From assembly GCF_019931575.1 (NCBI RefSeq), contig NZ_CP082923.1, positions 1,612,001 to 1,676,000 on the forward strand: DNA of 64,000 bases, read 5' to 3'. The position numbers and the translations under genes were made by a program. This DNA comes from Caulobacter segnis. Its GTDB lineage: Bacteria > Pseudomonadota > Alphaproteobacteria > Caulobacterales > Caulobacteraceae. Below are positions 7,589 through 15,981 of the stretch, piece after piece. Every line of letters begins with the position of its first letter. Position 1 is the stretch's first letter. Below the pieces are notes generated by a model that ran no database searches, was not told where the DNA came from, and was given only the letters and a program-made list of their open reading frames with translations.

Positions 7589-10513
7589 ATGACGGCGGCG
7601 TCGCCATGGAGCGTAAAGGGGATCGACCCCAAGGCACGGGAGGTCGCCAAGGACCTCGCGCGTCGCTCCGGCATGACTCTGGGCGAATGGCTCAATCGCA
7701 TGATCATCGAGGGCGATGGTCAGGGGGCTGAGCACCATGCCGGCTCCGGGAACACGCCGAGCCGCGCCTATCTGGAAATCGTCAAGGATAACGCGCCGTC
7801 GCGCATCGAGGTCGCCGAGCATCCGGCGGACGAGGTCGGCCGCGTGGCCGCGGCCCTGGACCGCCTGACCAAGCGCATCGAGGCCGCCGAAGGCCGTAAC
7901 GCCGCCGCCATTTCCGGCATCGACCACTCGGTCCGCGACGCGCTCACGCGATTGGGACAGGCCGAGCGTGAACAGATCGCCGTCGCCGCTCGTTTCGAAG
8001 GTGCTGTGGACGAGCTCAAGACCGAGCAGGCCCGCGCCGGCGAGCGCGTGCGCCGCATCGAATCCGAGGCGGCGGGGCCGCGTTCGGCCGAGGCCCTGCG
8101 CGCCCTGGAAGGGGCCCTGGGCAAGGTCGCCAGCCATCTTTACGACGGCGAGGCCCGCACCCGCGAAGCGATCGCGGCGCTGGAAGCCCGTCTGAACGAA
8201 CAAACCTCCGCCGCTCCGCAAGATCCGTCCGCCCTGGTCGACGCCGTCGTGGCGCGTCTGGGCGAGCGTCTCGAAGCCGCCGAAACCCGCACCAGCGAGG
8301 CTCTGCGCGAATTGGGCTCGTCGTTCTCGGCGCTGGATCAGCGCTTGGGCGCCGTCGAAGGCGCCAACCCCGCTGCCGGCGTCCAGGAACGCCTGGGCGG
8401 CCTGGCCGCCAGCCTCAGCGAGAAGATGGAGGCCGCCCGTCTGGAAATGGCCGCCAAGCTGCGCGAGAGCGCCGACGGCCGCTTCGACCGCATGGAGCGC
8501 AAGCTGGGCGAGATGGCCGCTCACGTGCAGGCCGCCGAGCAGCGCTCGGCCCAGGCCATCGAGCGCATGGGCCGCGAGTTCGTCGGCGTCGCCGACGCCT
8601 TCAACCGCCGTGTCCAGGCCGCCGAACAGCGCAACACCGCCGCGATCGAGCAGGTCGGCGGGGAAGTCGCCCGCATCGCCGCCTCCGTCGAGCACAAGCT
8701 GACCCGCAACGACAATGTCCAGGCTCAGGCGCTGGAGAAGCTGGGCGGCGAGATCGCCCGCATCACCGAGAAGCTGGCCGAGCGCATCGGCAGCGCCGAA
8801 CGCCGCAACGCCCTGGCCATCGACGAGGTCGGCGAGCAGGTCTCTCGCGTCACCGAGCGCCTGAACCAGCGTCACGAGCGTTCCAGCCAGGAACTGGTCG
8901 ACCGCATCCGCCAGAGCGAGGAGCGTACGCTCCGCATGCTGGAGGAAGCGCGCGAGAAGATCGACACGCGGCTGCACGACGCTCAGCGCAAGCTGGAGCA
9001 GGCTCCTCCGGCCCCCGCGCCCGAGACGGCGCCGGCCGCCGAACCGATTGGCGCCGCGCCGCCGGCGGCTTCGCCGTTCGAGGAAAGCTATTTCAGCCAG
9101 GCCGCCTCGTTCAGCGGCCACGACGACATCGTCGATGACGAAGACGACGTGTTCGGCGCCGCGGCGCTGTCGCCCGCCTCGCCCTTTGACGACGACGAGT
9201 TCCCGGCTGCCGAGCTGGACGAGCGCGGCTTCGGCCAAGACGACTACGCCATGGCCGACGACTTCGAGCCGGATGCGCCGCGCTACGAGGCCGAGCCCGA
9301 AGCGGCCGATGTCGCGCCCGCCGAACCGCCCCGTCCGATGTCGACCCGCGAGATCATCGAGCAGGCCCGCGCCGCCGCGCGCGCCGCCGCGGCCGCCGAA
9401 GCCAAGGGCGGGATCAAGCCGGAGAAGAAGGCCAAGGGCGCCAAGTCCGGTTCGCTGTTCGGCGGTTTTGGCGGCTTCACCAGCAAGAGGGCTAAGAACC
9501 GCCTCGGCGCAACGGTAGCTACCGTCGCGGTCGCGGTCGGCACCGCCTCGGCGCTCGGCGCCGGCGTGGGCGGGCTGCTGCTCCTGAACAGCGACGGTTC
9601 GGGCGCCGCGTCGCCGCGTGTCGCCTCCGCCATCGTTGGCCGTCAGGCCGATGTCGCGGTCAACGGCGCCGAAGCCGGCCCTGCCGCGCCGCGCGCCGCC
9701 GTGGCCCTGACGACCGGCCAGGCGACCGCCGTCCAGGGCGAGGTCATCCCGGCCCAACCCTCGGACAACGCCAAGGCCCTGTTCGAGGACGGCGTCCGCA
9801 AGATCGAAGCCGGTGACCGCTCGGGCCTCGACGCCCTGAAGCAAGCCGCCAACGGCGGCTATCCCACCGCCCAGTTCTATCTCTCGAAGCTGCTGGAAAG
9901 CGGCAAGGGCGGCCTGAAGCAGGACATGCCGGAGGCCCGCCGCTGGAGCGAGCGCGCCGCGGCCGGCGGCGATCCGCGCGCCATGCACAACCTGGCGCTC
10001 TACGCTTTCAACGGCGAGGGCGGTCCGCGCAACGTGACCACCGCCGCCGTCTGGTTCCGCAAGGCCGCGGACCTTGGCCTGGTCGACAGCCAGTACAACC
10101 TAGCCCAGCTCTACGAGAGCGGCTACGGGGTCATCCGGAATCCGGCCGAGGCTTACAAGTGGTATGTCATCGCCGGCCGCGCCGGTGACGCCAAGGCGCG
10201 CAGCCGCGCCGCCGTCCTGCGCGCCCAGCTGACCGCCGAGGCCCAGCAGACCGCCGACCGTTCCGCCGAGGCCTTCCGCCCGCAGACGCAATCGACGGCC
10301 AGCCTGTCGACCGCCGCGCCGGCCGCCAACGCCAATCTGGGCCTGGCCCAGGGCGTGCTGTCGCAACTGGGCTACTACCAGGGGCCGCGCGACGGCGTCG
10401 CTTCGCCGGCCCTGCGCATGGCCATCGCCGCCTACCAGCGCGACCAGGGCCTGCCGGCCTCGGGCACCGTGGACGGCGAGACGCTGAACCGCCTGTCGGT
10501 CTACGCGCGCTAA
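7589..10513 (+). CDS. podJ: PodJ, polar organelle development / localization factor
   Basis: A 974-residue polar scaffold that places pili, holdfast and signalling proteins (such as PleC) at the flagellar pole. The architecture matches Caulobacter PodJ: a short basic N-terminal region with MTLGEWLNRMI (residues 29-39), a long coiled coil (about 70-475) of heptad repeats with recurring RMERKL- and AAEQRN-type segments, an acidic/proline-rich linker (about 475-600), one membrane helix (about 640-668), then a periplasmic part with Sel1/TPR-like repeats (about 727-878) and a C-terminal peptidoglycan-binding domain (about 916-970, LGYYQGPRDGVASPALR). The family is processed by the periplasmic protease PerP. 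Upstream GANTC and GTTAAC motifs suggest cell-cycle timing. Confidence 0.95.
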   Translation: MTAASPWSVKGIDPKAREVAKDLARRSGMTLGEWLNRMIIEGDGQGAEHHAGSGNTPSRAYLEIVKDNAPSRIEVAEHPADEVGRVAAALDRLTKRIEAAEGRNAAAISGIDHSVRDALTRLGQAEREQIAVAARFEGAVDELKTEQARAGERVRRIESEAAGPRSAEALRALEGALGKVASHLYDGEARTREAIAALEARLNEQTSAAPQDPSALVDAVVARLGERLEAAETRTSEALRELGSSFSALDQRLGAVEGANPAAGVQERLGGLAASLSEKMEAARLEMAAKLRESADGRFDRMERKLGEMAAHVQAAEQRSAQAIERMGREFVGVADAFNRRVQAAEQRNTAAIEQVGGEVARIAASVEHKLTRNDNVQAQALEKLGGEIARITEKLAERIGSAERRNALAIDEVGEQVSRVTERLNQRHERSSQELVDRIRQSEERTLRMLEEAREKIDTRLHDAQRKLEQAPPAPAPETAPAAEPIGAAPPAASPFEESYFSQAASFSGHDDIVDDEDDVFGAAALSPASPFDDDEFPAAELDERGFGQDDYAMADDFEPDAPRYEAEPEAADVAPAEPPRPMSTREIIEQARAAARAAAAAEAKGGIKPEKKAKGAKSGSLFGGFGGFTSKRAKNRLGATVATVAVAVGTASALGAGVGGLLLLNSDGSGAASPRVASAIVGRQADVAVNGAEAGPAAPRAAVALTTGQATAVQGEVIPAQPSDNAKALFEDGVRKIEAGDRSGLDALKQAANGGYPTAQFYLSKLLESGKGGLKQDMPEARRWSERAAAGGDPRAMHNLALYAFNGEGGPRNVTTAAVWFRKAADLGLVDSQYNLAQLYESGYGVIRNPAEAYKWYVIAGRAGDAKARSRAAVLRAQLTAEAQQTADRSAEAFRPQTQSTASLSTAAPAANANLGLAQGVLSQLGYYQGPRDGVASPALRMAIAAYQRDQGLPASGTVDGETLNRLSVYAR

Positions 10514-10596
10514 GCCGAACGTCCGCTCCGCGTTGACGCCCGCGCGCCCAGCCGGCAATCAGGGTAACCCTGAATCCGCAAGGGGCCGCGCGAAGC

Positions 10597-11520
10597 TTGC
10601 ACTTTTACCTTCCCATCGCCGAGGTCTCGGTGAATGCGCTGCTGCTGGTGGCGTTGGGCGGACTCGTGGGCTTCATCTCGGGACTGTTCGGCATCGGCGG
10701 CGGCTTCCTGATGACGCCGGTGCTGGTGTTCATGGGCATCCCACCCGTCGTGGCCGTGGCCAGCGAGGCCAACCACGTCGCCGCCTCGTCGGTCTCCAGC
10801 GTCATCGCCTACAGCAAGAAGCGCGTGGTCGACTTCAAGATGGGGGCGGTGCTGGCCAGCGGCGGGGCGATCGGCTCATTCGTCGGGGTCGAGGTGTTCC
10901 GCTGGCTGCGGCTGATCGGCCAGGCCGACCTGGCCGTTTCGGTCTCGTACCTGCTGTTCCTGGGCGTGATCGGCGGGCTGATGCTGATCGAGTCCGTCGG
11001 GGCGATCCTGCGCCGCCGCAGCGGCCAGCCGCCCAAGCCGCGCCGCGATCGCCGACCGCTTCTGCTGTACGCCCTGCCGTTCAAGGTCCGCTTTCCGCGT
11101 TCCCGCCTCTATATCAGCGTCATCCCGCCGATCCTGCTGGGCGTGTTCGTCGGGATCCTGTCGGCGGTGATGGGCGTAGGCGGCGGCTTCATCCTGGTGC
11201 CGGCCATGATCTACCTGCTGCGCATGCCCGCGCCGGTGGTGGTGGGCACCAGCCTGTTTCAGATCGTCATCACCACCTCGCTGACCAGCGTGCTGCAGGC
11301 GGGCCGCAACCAGACCGTCGACATCGTGCTGGCGACCCTGCTGCTGATCGGCGGGGTGATCGGGGCCCAGCTGGGCGCGCGAGCCTCGGGTCGCTTCCGC
11401 GCCGAGGAACTGCGGGCGCTGCTGGCCCTGCTGGTGCTCGCCGTCGGCCTGCGCATGGGCGCGGACCTGTTCCTGAGGCCCGAGGAAGCCTTCGTGCTGA
11501 TGACGGGGACGGCGCGATGA
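10597..11520 (+). CDS. TSUP-family (TauE/SafE) membrane transporter
   Basis: A 307-residue inner-membrane protein of the sulfite/sulfonate exporter family with about eight transmembrane helices in two homologous halves. Each half begins with the family signature, GLVGFISGLFGIGGGF near the N terminus and GVFVGILSAVMGVGGGF near residue 190. The start is a TTG at 10597 (MHFYLPIAEVS), since no ATG or GTG fits better. It is translationally coupled to the next gene: the ATG at 11517 overlaps its stop. The pairing with a TIGR02186-type protein is typical and points to sulfur-compound export, but the substrate is not known. Confidence 0.88.
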   Translation: MHFYLPIAEVSVNALLLVALGGLVGFISGLFGIGGGFLMTPVLVFMGIPPVVAVASEANHVAASSVSSVIAYSKKRVVDFKMGAVLASGGAIGSFVGVEVFRWLRLIGQADLAVSVSYLLFLGVIGGLMLIESVGAILRRRSGQPPKPRRDRRPLLLYALPFKVRFPRSRLYISVIPPILLGVFVGILSAVMGVGGGFILVPAMIYLLRMPAPVVVGTSLFQIVITTSLTSVLQAGRNQTVDIVLATLLLIGGVIGAQLGARASGRFRAEELRALLALLVLAVGLRMGADLFLRPEEAFVLMTGTAR

Positions 11521-12293
11521 TCCCGCCCCCCACGATTCCGTTGGTGGAGGCTCCTCCCGCGCCCGCTGTGTCGGCCGCCCTGACCGACACCGAGATCCGG
11601 GTCAGCTCCGGCTTCCGGGGCGCGCGGATCGTGCTGTACGGCGCGGTCTTCGATCCCAAGGACCGGCCCAGCGACATCGTCGTCATCGTGCGCGGTCCCG
11701 ACACGCCGCTGCGCATCGCCCGCAAGACCCAGGTCGCGGGCCTGTGGCTGAACAGCCGCCCGGTGGTGTTCCGGGGCGCGCCGGGCTTCTACCGCGTGGC
11801 CTCGACCCGGCCGCTGCAGGACATCGCCGGCTTCGCGCCGCTGCGCCACCTGGGGGCGGGGCTGGAGCACCTGGCCATCGCCGCGCCGCTGGAGCAGCGG
11901 GTCGAGACGACCTACGGCGTCCGCGACGTCGTGGTCAGCCGCCTGGGCGCGGACTATCTGGACTGGCGGCGCGCGGTGCTGCGCCTGAAGGAGAAGGCCG
12001 GGCTCTACGCGGCCGACCCGCAAGGCGTCCGCTTCGTCGACAAGGGCCTGTTCCGCGCTCAGCTGGACCTGCCCGCCGAGGCGCCGATCGGCCGGTACAC
12101 CGCCCGCATCGTGCTGTTCCAGGACGGCAAGCCGGTCTCGATCCGCGACCGGGAATTGATCGTGGAGAAGGCCGGCGCGGAGAGAGCGCTGTATCTGTTC
12201 GCGAAAGATCGTCCGTGGACCTATGGGCTCGTGTCGGTAATAGTCGCGCTCGGGGCAGGGTGGGCGGCTTCGGTCGCCTTCCGAAGGAGTTGA
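11517..12293 (+). CDS. TIGR02186-type membrane-anchored protein paired with TSUP transporter
   Basis: A 258-residue protein with a beta-rich extracytoplasmic region and a single C-terminal membrane helix (about residues 232-253) ending in RRS. It resembles TIGR02186 proteins, which are found almost only beside TauE/SafE-type transporters and may be accessory subunits. The start ATG at 11517 overlaps the transporter stop codon, so the two are coupled. No clear cleavable signal peptide is visible at this start. No catalytic motif is seen. Confidence 0.75.
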   Translation: MIPPPTIPLVEAPPAPAVSAALTDTEIRVSSGFRGARIVLYGAVFDPKDRPSDIVVIVRGPDTPLRIARKTQVAGLWLNSRPVVFRGAPGFYRVASTRPLQDIAGFAPLRHLGAGLEHLAIAAPLEQRVETTYGVRDVVVSRLGADYLDWRRAVLRLKEKAGLYAADPQGVRFVDKGLFRAQLDLPAEAPIGRYTARIVLFQDGKPVSIRDRELIVEKAGAERALYLFAKDRPWTYGLVSVIVALGAGWAASVAFRRS

Positions 12294-12296
12294 TTG

Positions 12297-12758
12297 ATGA
12301 ACGAGTCCGTTGCGGGGCGGACGCCGGTGCCGCCGGCGGTGTGGGTTTTTGGTCTGTCGACCATCATTCCCTTCTTCATTGCATCGGGCCTGTTCTGCTA
12401 CGGCCCGGCCGCCATCCAGAAGTCGTCGCTGGTCGCCCTGCTGGCCTATTCGGCGGCGATGGTCTCGTACTTCGGGGGCGTGCGTAGCGGCCTGGAAATC
12501 GAGAACCCCAGCCCGCGCTGGTCGGTGCTGGGCCTGTCGCTGCTGTTCCCCCTGGCCGGCTTCGGCCTCCTGCTGGGCGAGTTGAAGTTCGACCCGGCCT
12601 GGCAACTGTCGGGCTTCTTGCTGGTCTTCCTGCTGCAATGGGTCTGGGACGTCACCGACCACGACGGCCCCACCTGGCGCCCGCGCATGCGCACCCTGCT
12701 GACCGCCGGCGCCGCGATCTCGCTGGCCTTCTCCCTGGAGCAGGCGCTGCATATGTAG
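12297..12758 (+). CDS. DUF3429 family membrane protein
   Basis: A 153-residue integral membrane protein with about four to five hydrophobic helices and the family's YFGGVRSGLEIENP segment after the second helix. Function is unknown. The start is set at the ATG at 12297 because AAGGAG lies 8 bases upstream, rather than the TTG one codon before. It follows the TIGR02186 gene by 3 bases and so is probably the last gene of the three-gene transporter operon. Confidence 0.8.
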   Translation: MNESVAGRTPVPPAVWVFGLSTIIPFFIASGLFCYGPAAIQKSSLVALLAYSAAMVSYFGGVRSGLEIENPSPRWSVLGLSLLFPLAGFGLLLGELKFDPAWQLSGFLLVFLLQWVWDVTDHDGPTWRPRMRTLLTAGAAISLAFSLEQALHM

Positions 12759-12774
12759 CGCCGCCCGTGGCCCT

Positions 12775-13482
12775 CTAGTCAGGCCGCAGCGACTTCATCC
12801 CCACCGCGTGCACACGGCTGGGCCCCAGGGCGCCGGCCAGCATAGGGCCGGCGAATAGGTTCGAGAACGCCGCGTCCAGGATGTTCAACCCGCCCGTGAA
12901 GGCGCCGAAGGCTGGGAGCACGAGGCGCTGCCCATCGGTGACGAAGCAACGCCGGCGCGTGGTGGCGCGGCCGCTGGTGATCTTGGCCGCCGGATGCAGG
13001 TGGCCGGCCACCTCGCCTAGCTGGACGCCGGGCAGGGGCTCGTGGCGCAGGGTCAGACCGGCGATCGCCGCCTCGTCGATGATCTCGCCGGGCAGGACCT
13101 TGGGGCCGTCGGCGTCGTGGTTGCCGACCGCCCAGACCAGTTCGCGACCCAAGGCCAGGCTCTCCACCCGGTGGTAGTCGTCCTCGGCTAACCGCGCCTC
13201 GCCGTCGCCGTCGTGGAAGCTGTCCCCCAGGAAGATCAGACGCCTGGGCGCCAGCAGGGCGATTTCGCGGTCGAGCCGGTCCAGGGTCTCGCGGGTGTCG
13301 TAGGGCGGCAGCATCTGGCCGAAGCGCGCGGCGTAGCTGCTGCCCTTCTCGAAATGCAGGTCGGCGACGATCAGCGCGCCCTCGCGCTCCAGCCACAGGG
13401 CGCCGGACCAGCGCAGCATGACCTCGACATTGGCCAGGGCGACCCGCAGGCCGCCGCACGCGGAGGACTGGAAGCGGGTCAT
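12775..13482 (-). CDS. pdeM: Ligase-associated DNA damage response endonuclease PdeM
   Basis: A 235-residue calcineurin-like metallophosphoesterase. The metal-binding motifs are in order: DLHFEKG (residues 41-47), GDSFHD (86-91), GNHD (120-123) and GHLHP further on. In many bacteria this phosphoesterase sits beside the Lhr-type helicase, a dedicated ATP-dependent ligase and a beta-CASP nuclease as a DNA repair set. Only the helicase partner is here. The ATG overlaps the helicase stop codon by 4 bases, so the two are co-translated. Most likely acts on single-stranded or end-damaged DNA, inferred from the family. Confidence 0.88.
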   Translation of the reverse strand: MTRFQSSACGGLRVALANVEVMLRWSGALWLEREGALIVADLHFEKGSSYAARFGQMLPPYDTRETLDRLDREIALLAPRRLIFLGDSFHDGDGEARLAEDDYHRVESLALGRELVWAVGNHDADGPKVLPGEIIDEAAIAGLTLRHEPLPGVQLGEVAGHLHPAAKITSGRATTRRRCFVTDGQRLVLPAFGAFTGGLNILDAAFSNLFAGPMLAGALGPSRVHAVGMKSLRPD

Positions 13483-15923
13483 GGCATCGCCTCGGCGATC
13501 AGGTCGCTCTCGGCCTCGGCCAGGATCATCTCGCCGGCGGCGTCGCCGGGCGCGCGCTCGCGGCCGATCTCCAGCATGATCGGCACGGCGAACGGCGAGA
13601 CGCGGTCCAGCGGCATGTGGCGGATATGACCCTTCACGCGGGTCAGCATGTCGCCGAGCCGGGCGATGTCGAGCATGCCCGTGGCCGCGTCGTGGCGGGC
13701 GCAGCGGAGCATCAGGTGGTCGGGTTGGTGTTTGCGCAGCACGTCGTAGATCAGGTCGGTCGAGAAGGTCACCTGCCGTCCGGACTTCTCGGCGCCGGGA
13801 TGGCGGCGCTCGATCAGGCCGGCGATCAGGGCGCAGTGCTTGAAGGCCCGCTTCATCATGAAGCTCTCGTCGAGCCAGGCCTCCAGGTCGTCGCCTAGCA
13901 TGTCCTGGGCGAACAGTTCGTCGAGATCCAGACCGTCCATCGGCCGCAGCGACCATAAATTCAGGGCGTAGTCGTTGCAGACGAAACCCAGCGGCCCGAC
14001 GCCCAGGCGGTCCAGCCGCCGGGTCAGCAGCATGGCCAGGGTGGTGTGGGCCAGGCGCCCGTCGAACGGATAGCAGACCATGTGGAACCGCTTTCCGTTC
14101 GGAAAGGTCTCCAGGAGCATCTCGCCATCGCCCGGGACGGCCGAACGGATCTTCTGCCAGGACAGCCATTCCTGGACGTCCGGGGGCAGGGCGATCCATT
14201 CGCGCTCGTCGTGCATCATCTGGCGCACGCGGCTGGCCAGATAGGTCGAGAGCGGGAACTTCGAACCGCCCCAGCTGGGCATCTTCGGGTCGTCGTTGGG
14301 GGCGGGCGAGACGAAGGCGTCGGCCCCGACCAGGCTGTTGTAGCGCCAGACCTGGCCGGCGAAGATGAAGGTGTCGCCCGGCGTCAGCTGCTCGAAATAG
14401 CCTTCCTCGGCCTCGCCGATCTTGCGGCCGCCCATCGGACGGCGACCGCCGCCGATGCGGATATTGATCATGCCCGGCGAGACGATGGCCCCGACGTTCA
14501 TCCGGTGCTGCTGGCGAGCCTGGGCGTTGCGGGCGGTCCAGAAGCCGCCTTCGGTCTGCACGATGCGGCGGAACTTGTCGTAGGTGCGCAGGGCGTAGCC
14601 GCCGGTCGAGACGAAGTCGACGACGGTCTCGAAATCCTCCCACGACAGCTCGGCATAGGGGCCGGCCGAGCGGATCTCGTCATACAGCTCGGTCAGCTTG
14701 AAGGGCTCGGAGCAGGCGCAGCCCATGATGTGCTGGGCCAGGACGTCCAGGGTCCCGACGCGGGGCGGATCCCCGTCCAGGTGGTTCTCCAGGATGGCGT
14801 CGGCGGCGGCGCGGCACTCCAGCATTTCGAAGCGGCTGGCGGGGACGAAGAGGGCGCGGCTGGGCTCGTCCAGGCGGTGGTTGGCGCGGCCGATCCGCTG
14901 GACCATCCGCGAGGCCCCCTTGGGCGCGGCCAGCTGGATGACCAGATCGACGTCGCCCCAGTCGATGCCCATGTCGAGCGTCGAGGTGCAGACCACGGCC
15001 CGCAGTTCGCCGCGCGCCATGGCCGCCTCGACCTTGCGGCGCTGCTCGGCCGACAGGCTGCCATGGTGCAGGGCGATCGGCAGGCCCTCGTCGTTCAGCT
15101 CCCATAGCCGCTGGAACGCGAACTCGGCCTGGAAGCGGGTGTTGACGAAGATCAGCGCGGTCTGGGCCTGCTTGATGATCTCATATACCTCGGCCATGGC
15201 GTGCTCGGCCGTGTGGCCCGCCCAAGGCACGCGGCCGCCGGAGACCAGCACCTCGACGACCGGCTGGGCGCCGCCCGAGCCGAGGACGAGATCGACCGCC
15301 TCGCCCGCGCCCAGCCACTTCCGCACCAGGTCCGGATCATCCACCGTCGCCGACAGCCCGACCCGCCGCATCGCCGGCGCGAATTTCTGCAGGCGCGCCA
15401 GGCCCAGGGCCAGCAGGTCGCCGCGCTTGCTGGGCCAGATGGCGTGGGCCTCGTCGATGATCACGCAGCGCAGGTCGGCGAAGTACTCGCGCGCGCCTTC
15501 CCAGGCGCAGAACAGGGCCAGTTGCTCGGGCGTGGTCAGCAGGATGTCCGGCGGTCTCACCTTCTGACGCGCTTTCCGGCTCTCGCCGGTGTCGCCGGTG
15601 CGGCTCTCGGCCACGATCGGCAGGCCCATCTCGCGGATGGGGGTCAGCAGGTTGCGCTCGACGTCGACGGCCAGGGCCTTCAGCGGCGAGATGTAGAGCG
15701 TGTGGACCCCCGCCGGCGCGTTGCGCGGCGGACGCTCGGACAGCTCGATCAGGCTGGGCAGGAAGCCGGCGAGGGTCTTGCCGCCGCCGGTCGGGGCGAT
15801 CAGCAGGGCGCCGCGCCCCTGGCGGGCCTTCTCCAGCATGGCCAGCTGGTGCTCGCGTGGGCTCCAGCCGCGGGCGGCGAACCAGTCTCGAAACCTGGGA
15901 GGAAGGGCGTCAGCCGCGAGCAT
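13479..15923 (-). CDS. Ligase-associated DNA damage response DEXH box helicase (Lhr core type)
   Basis: An 814-residue superfamily 2 ATP-dependent DNA helicase. Walker A is APTGGGKT (43-50), the Walker B/DExH box is DEAH (157-160), and motif VI is QRIGRANHR. The remainder is the winged-helix and barrel region typical of the Lhr core. Unwinds or remodels DNA in repair. It is the first gene of a two-gene operon with the PdeM phosphoesterase and is divergent from the DinG-like helicase, with a candidate LexA site 18-32 bases upstream of this start. Confidence 0.93.
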   Translation of the reverse strand: MLAADALPPRFRDWFAARGWSPREHQLAMLEKARQGRGALLIAPTGGGKTLAGFLPSLIELSERPPRNAPAGVHTLYISPLKALAVDVERNLLTPIREMGLPIVAESRTGDTGESRKARQKVRPPDILLTTPEQLALFCAWEGAREYFADLRCVIIDEAHAIWPSKRGDLLALGLARLQKFAPAMRRVGLSATVDDPDLVRKWLGAGEAVDLVLGSGGAQPVVEVLVSGGRVPWAGHTAEHAMAEVYEIIKQAQTALIFVNTRFQAEFAFQRLWELNDEGLPIALHHGSLSAEQRRKVEAAMARGELRAVVCTSTLDMGIDWGDVDLVIQLAAPKGASRMVQRIGRANHRLDEPSRALFVPASRFEMLECRAAADAILENHLDGDPPRVGTLDVLAQHIMGCACSEPFKLTELYDEIRSAGPYAELSWEDFETVVDFVSTGGYALRTYDKFRRIVQTEGGFWTARNAQARQQHRMNVGAIVSPGMINIRIGGGRRPMGGRKIGEAEEGYFEQLTPGDTFIFAGQVWRYNSLVGADAFVSPAPNDDPKMPSWGGSKFPLSTYLASRVRQMMHDEREWIALPPDVQEWLSWQKIRSAVPGDGEMLLETFPNGKRFHMVCYPFDGRLAHTTLAMLLTRRLDRLGVGPLGFVCNDYALNLWSLRPMDGLDLDELFAQDMLGDDLEAWLDESFMMKRAFKHCALIAGLIERRHPGAEKSGRQVTFSTDLIYDVLRKHQPDHLMLRCARHDAATGMLDIARLGDMLTRVKGHIRHMPLDRVSPFAVPIMLEIGRERAPGDAAGEMILAEAESDLIAEAMP

Positions 15924-15940
15924 CGACCGCGATATAGCAT

Positions 15941-15955
15941 GTTCCCTTTCTGTTT
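15941..15955. promoter_or_regulatory. Candidate LexA (SOS) box between the lhr and dinG-like genes
   Basis: GTTC at 15941-15944, seven bases, then GTTT at 15952-15955. The alphaproteobacterial LexA box is the direct repeat GTTC-N7-GTTC, so this is one mismatch away. It lies in the 58-base gap between two divergent DNA-repair helicases, where one site could control both. Confidence 0.5.
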
Positions 15956-15981
15956 CACCCGGCTTTTGCTAACAGACTCGC

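Noticed and set aside
7553..9988. 811-codon minus-strand open frame opposite podJ
   Set aside because: It mirrors podJ codon by codon; the product is Gly/Ala/Arg/His-rich low-complexity typical of an antisense frame in high-GC DNA, with no ribosome-binding site.
10533..10539. TTGACGC between podJ and the TSUP gene
   Set aside because: A good -35 match but no -10 (GCTANAWC) at the proper distance.
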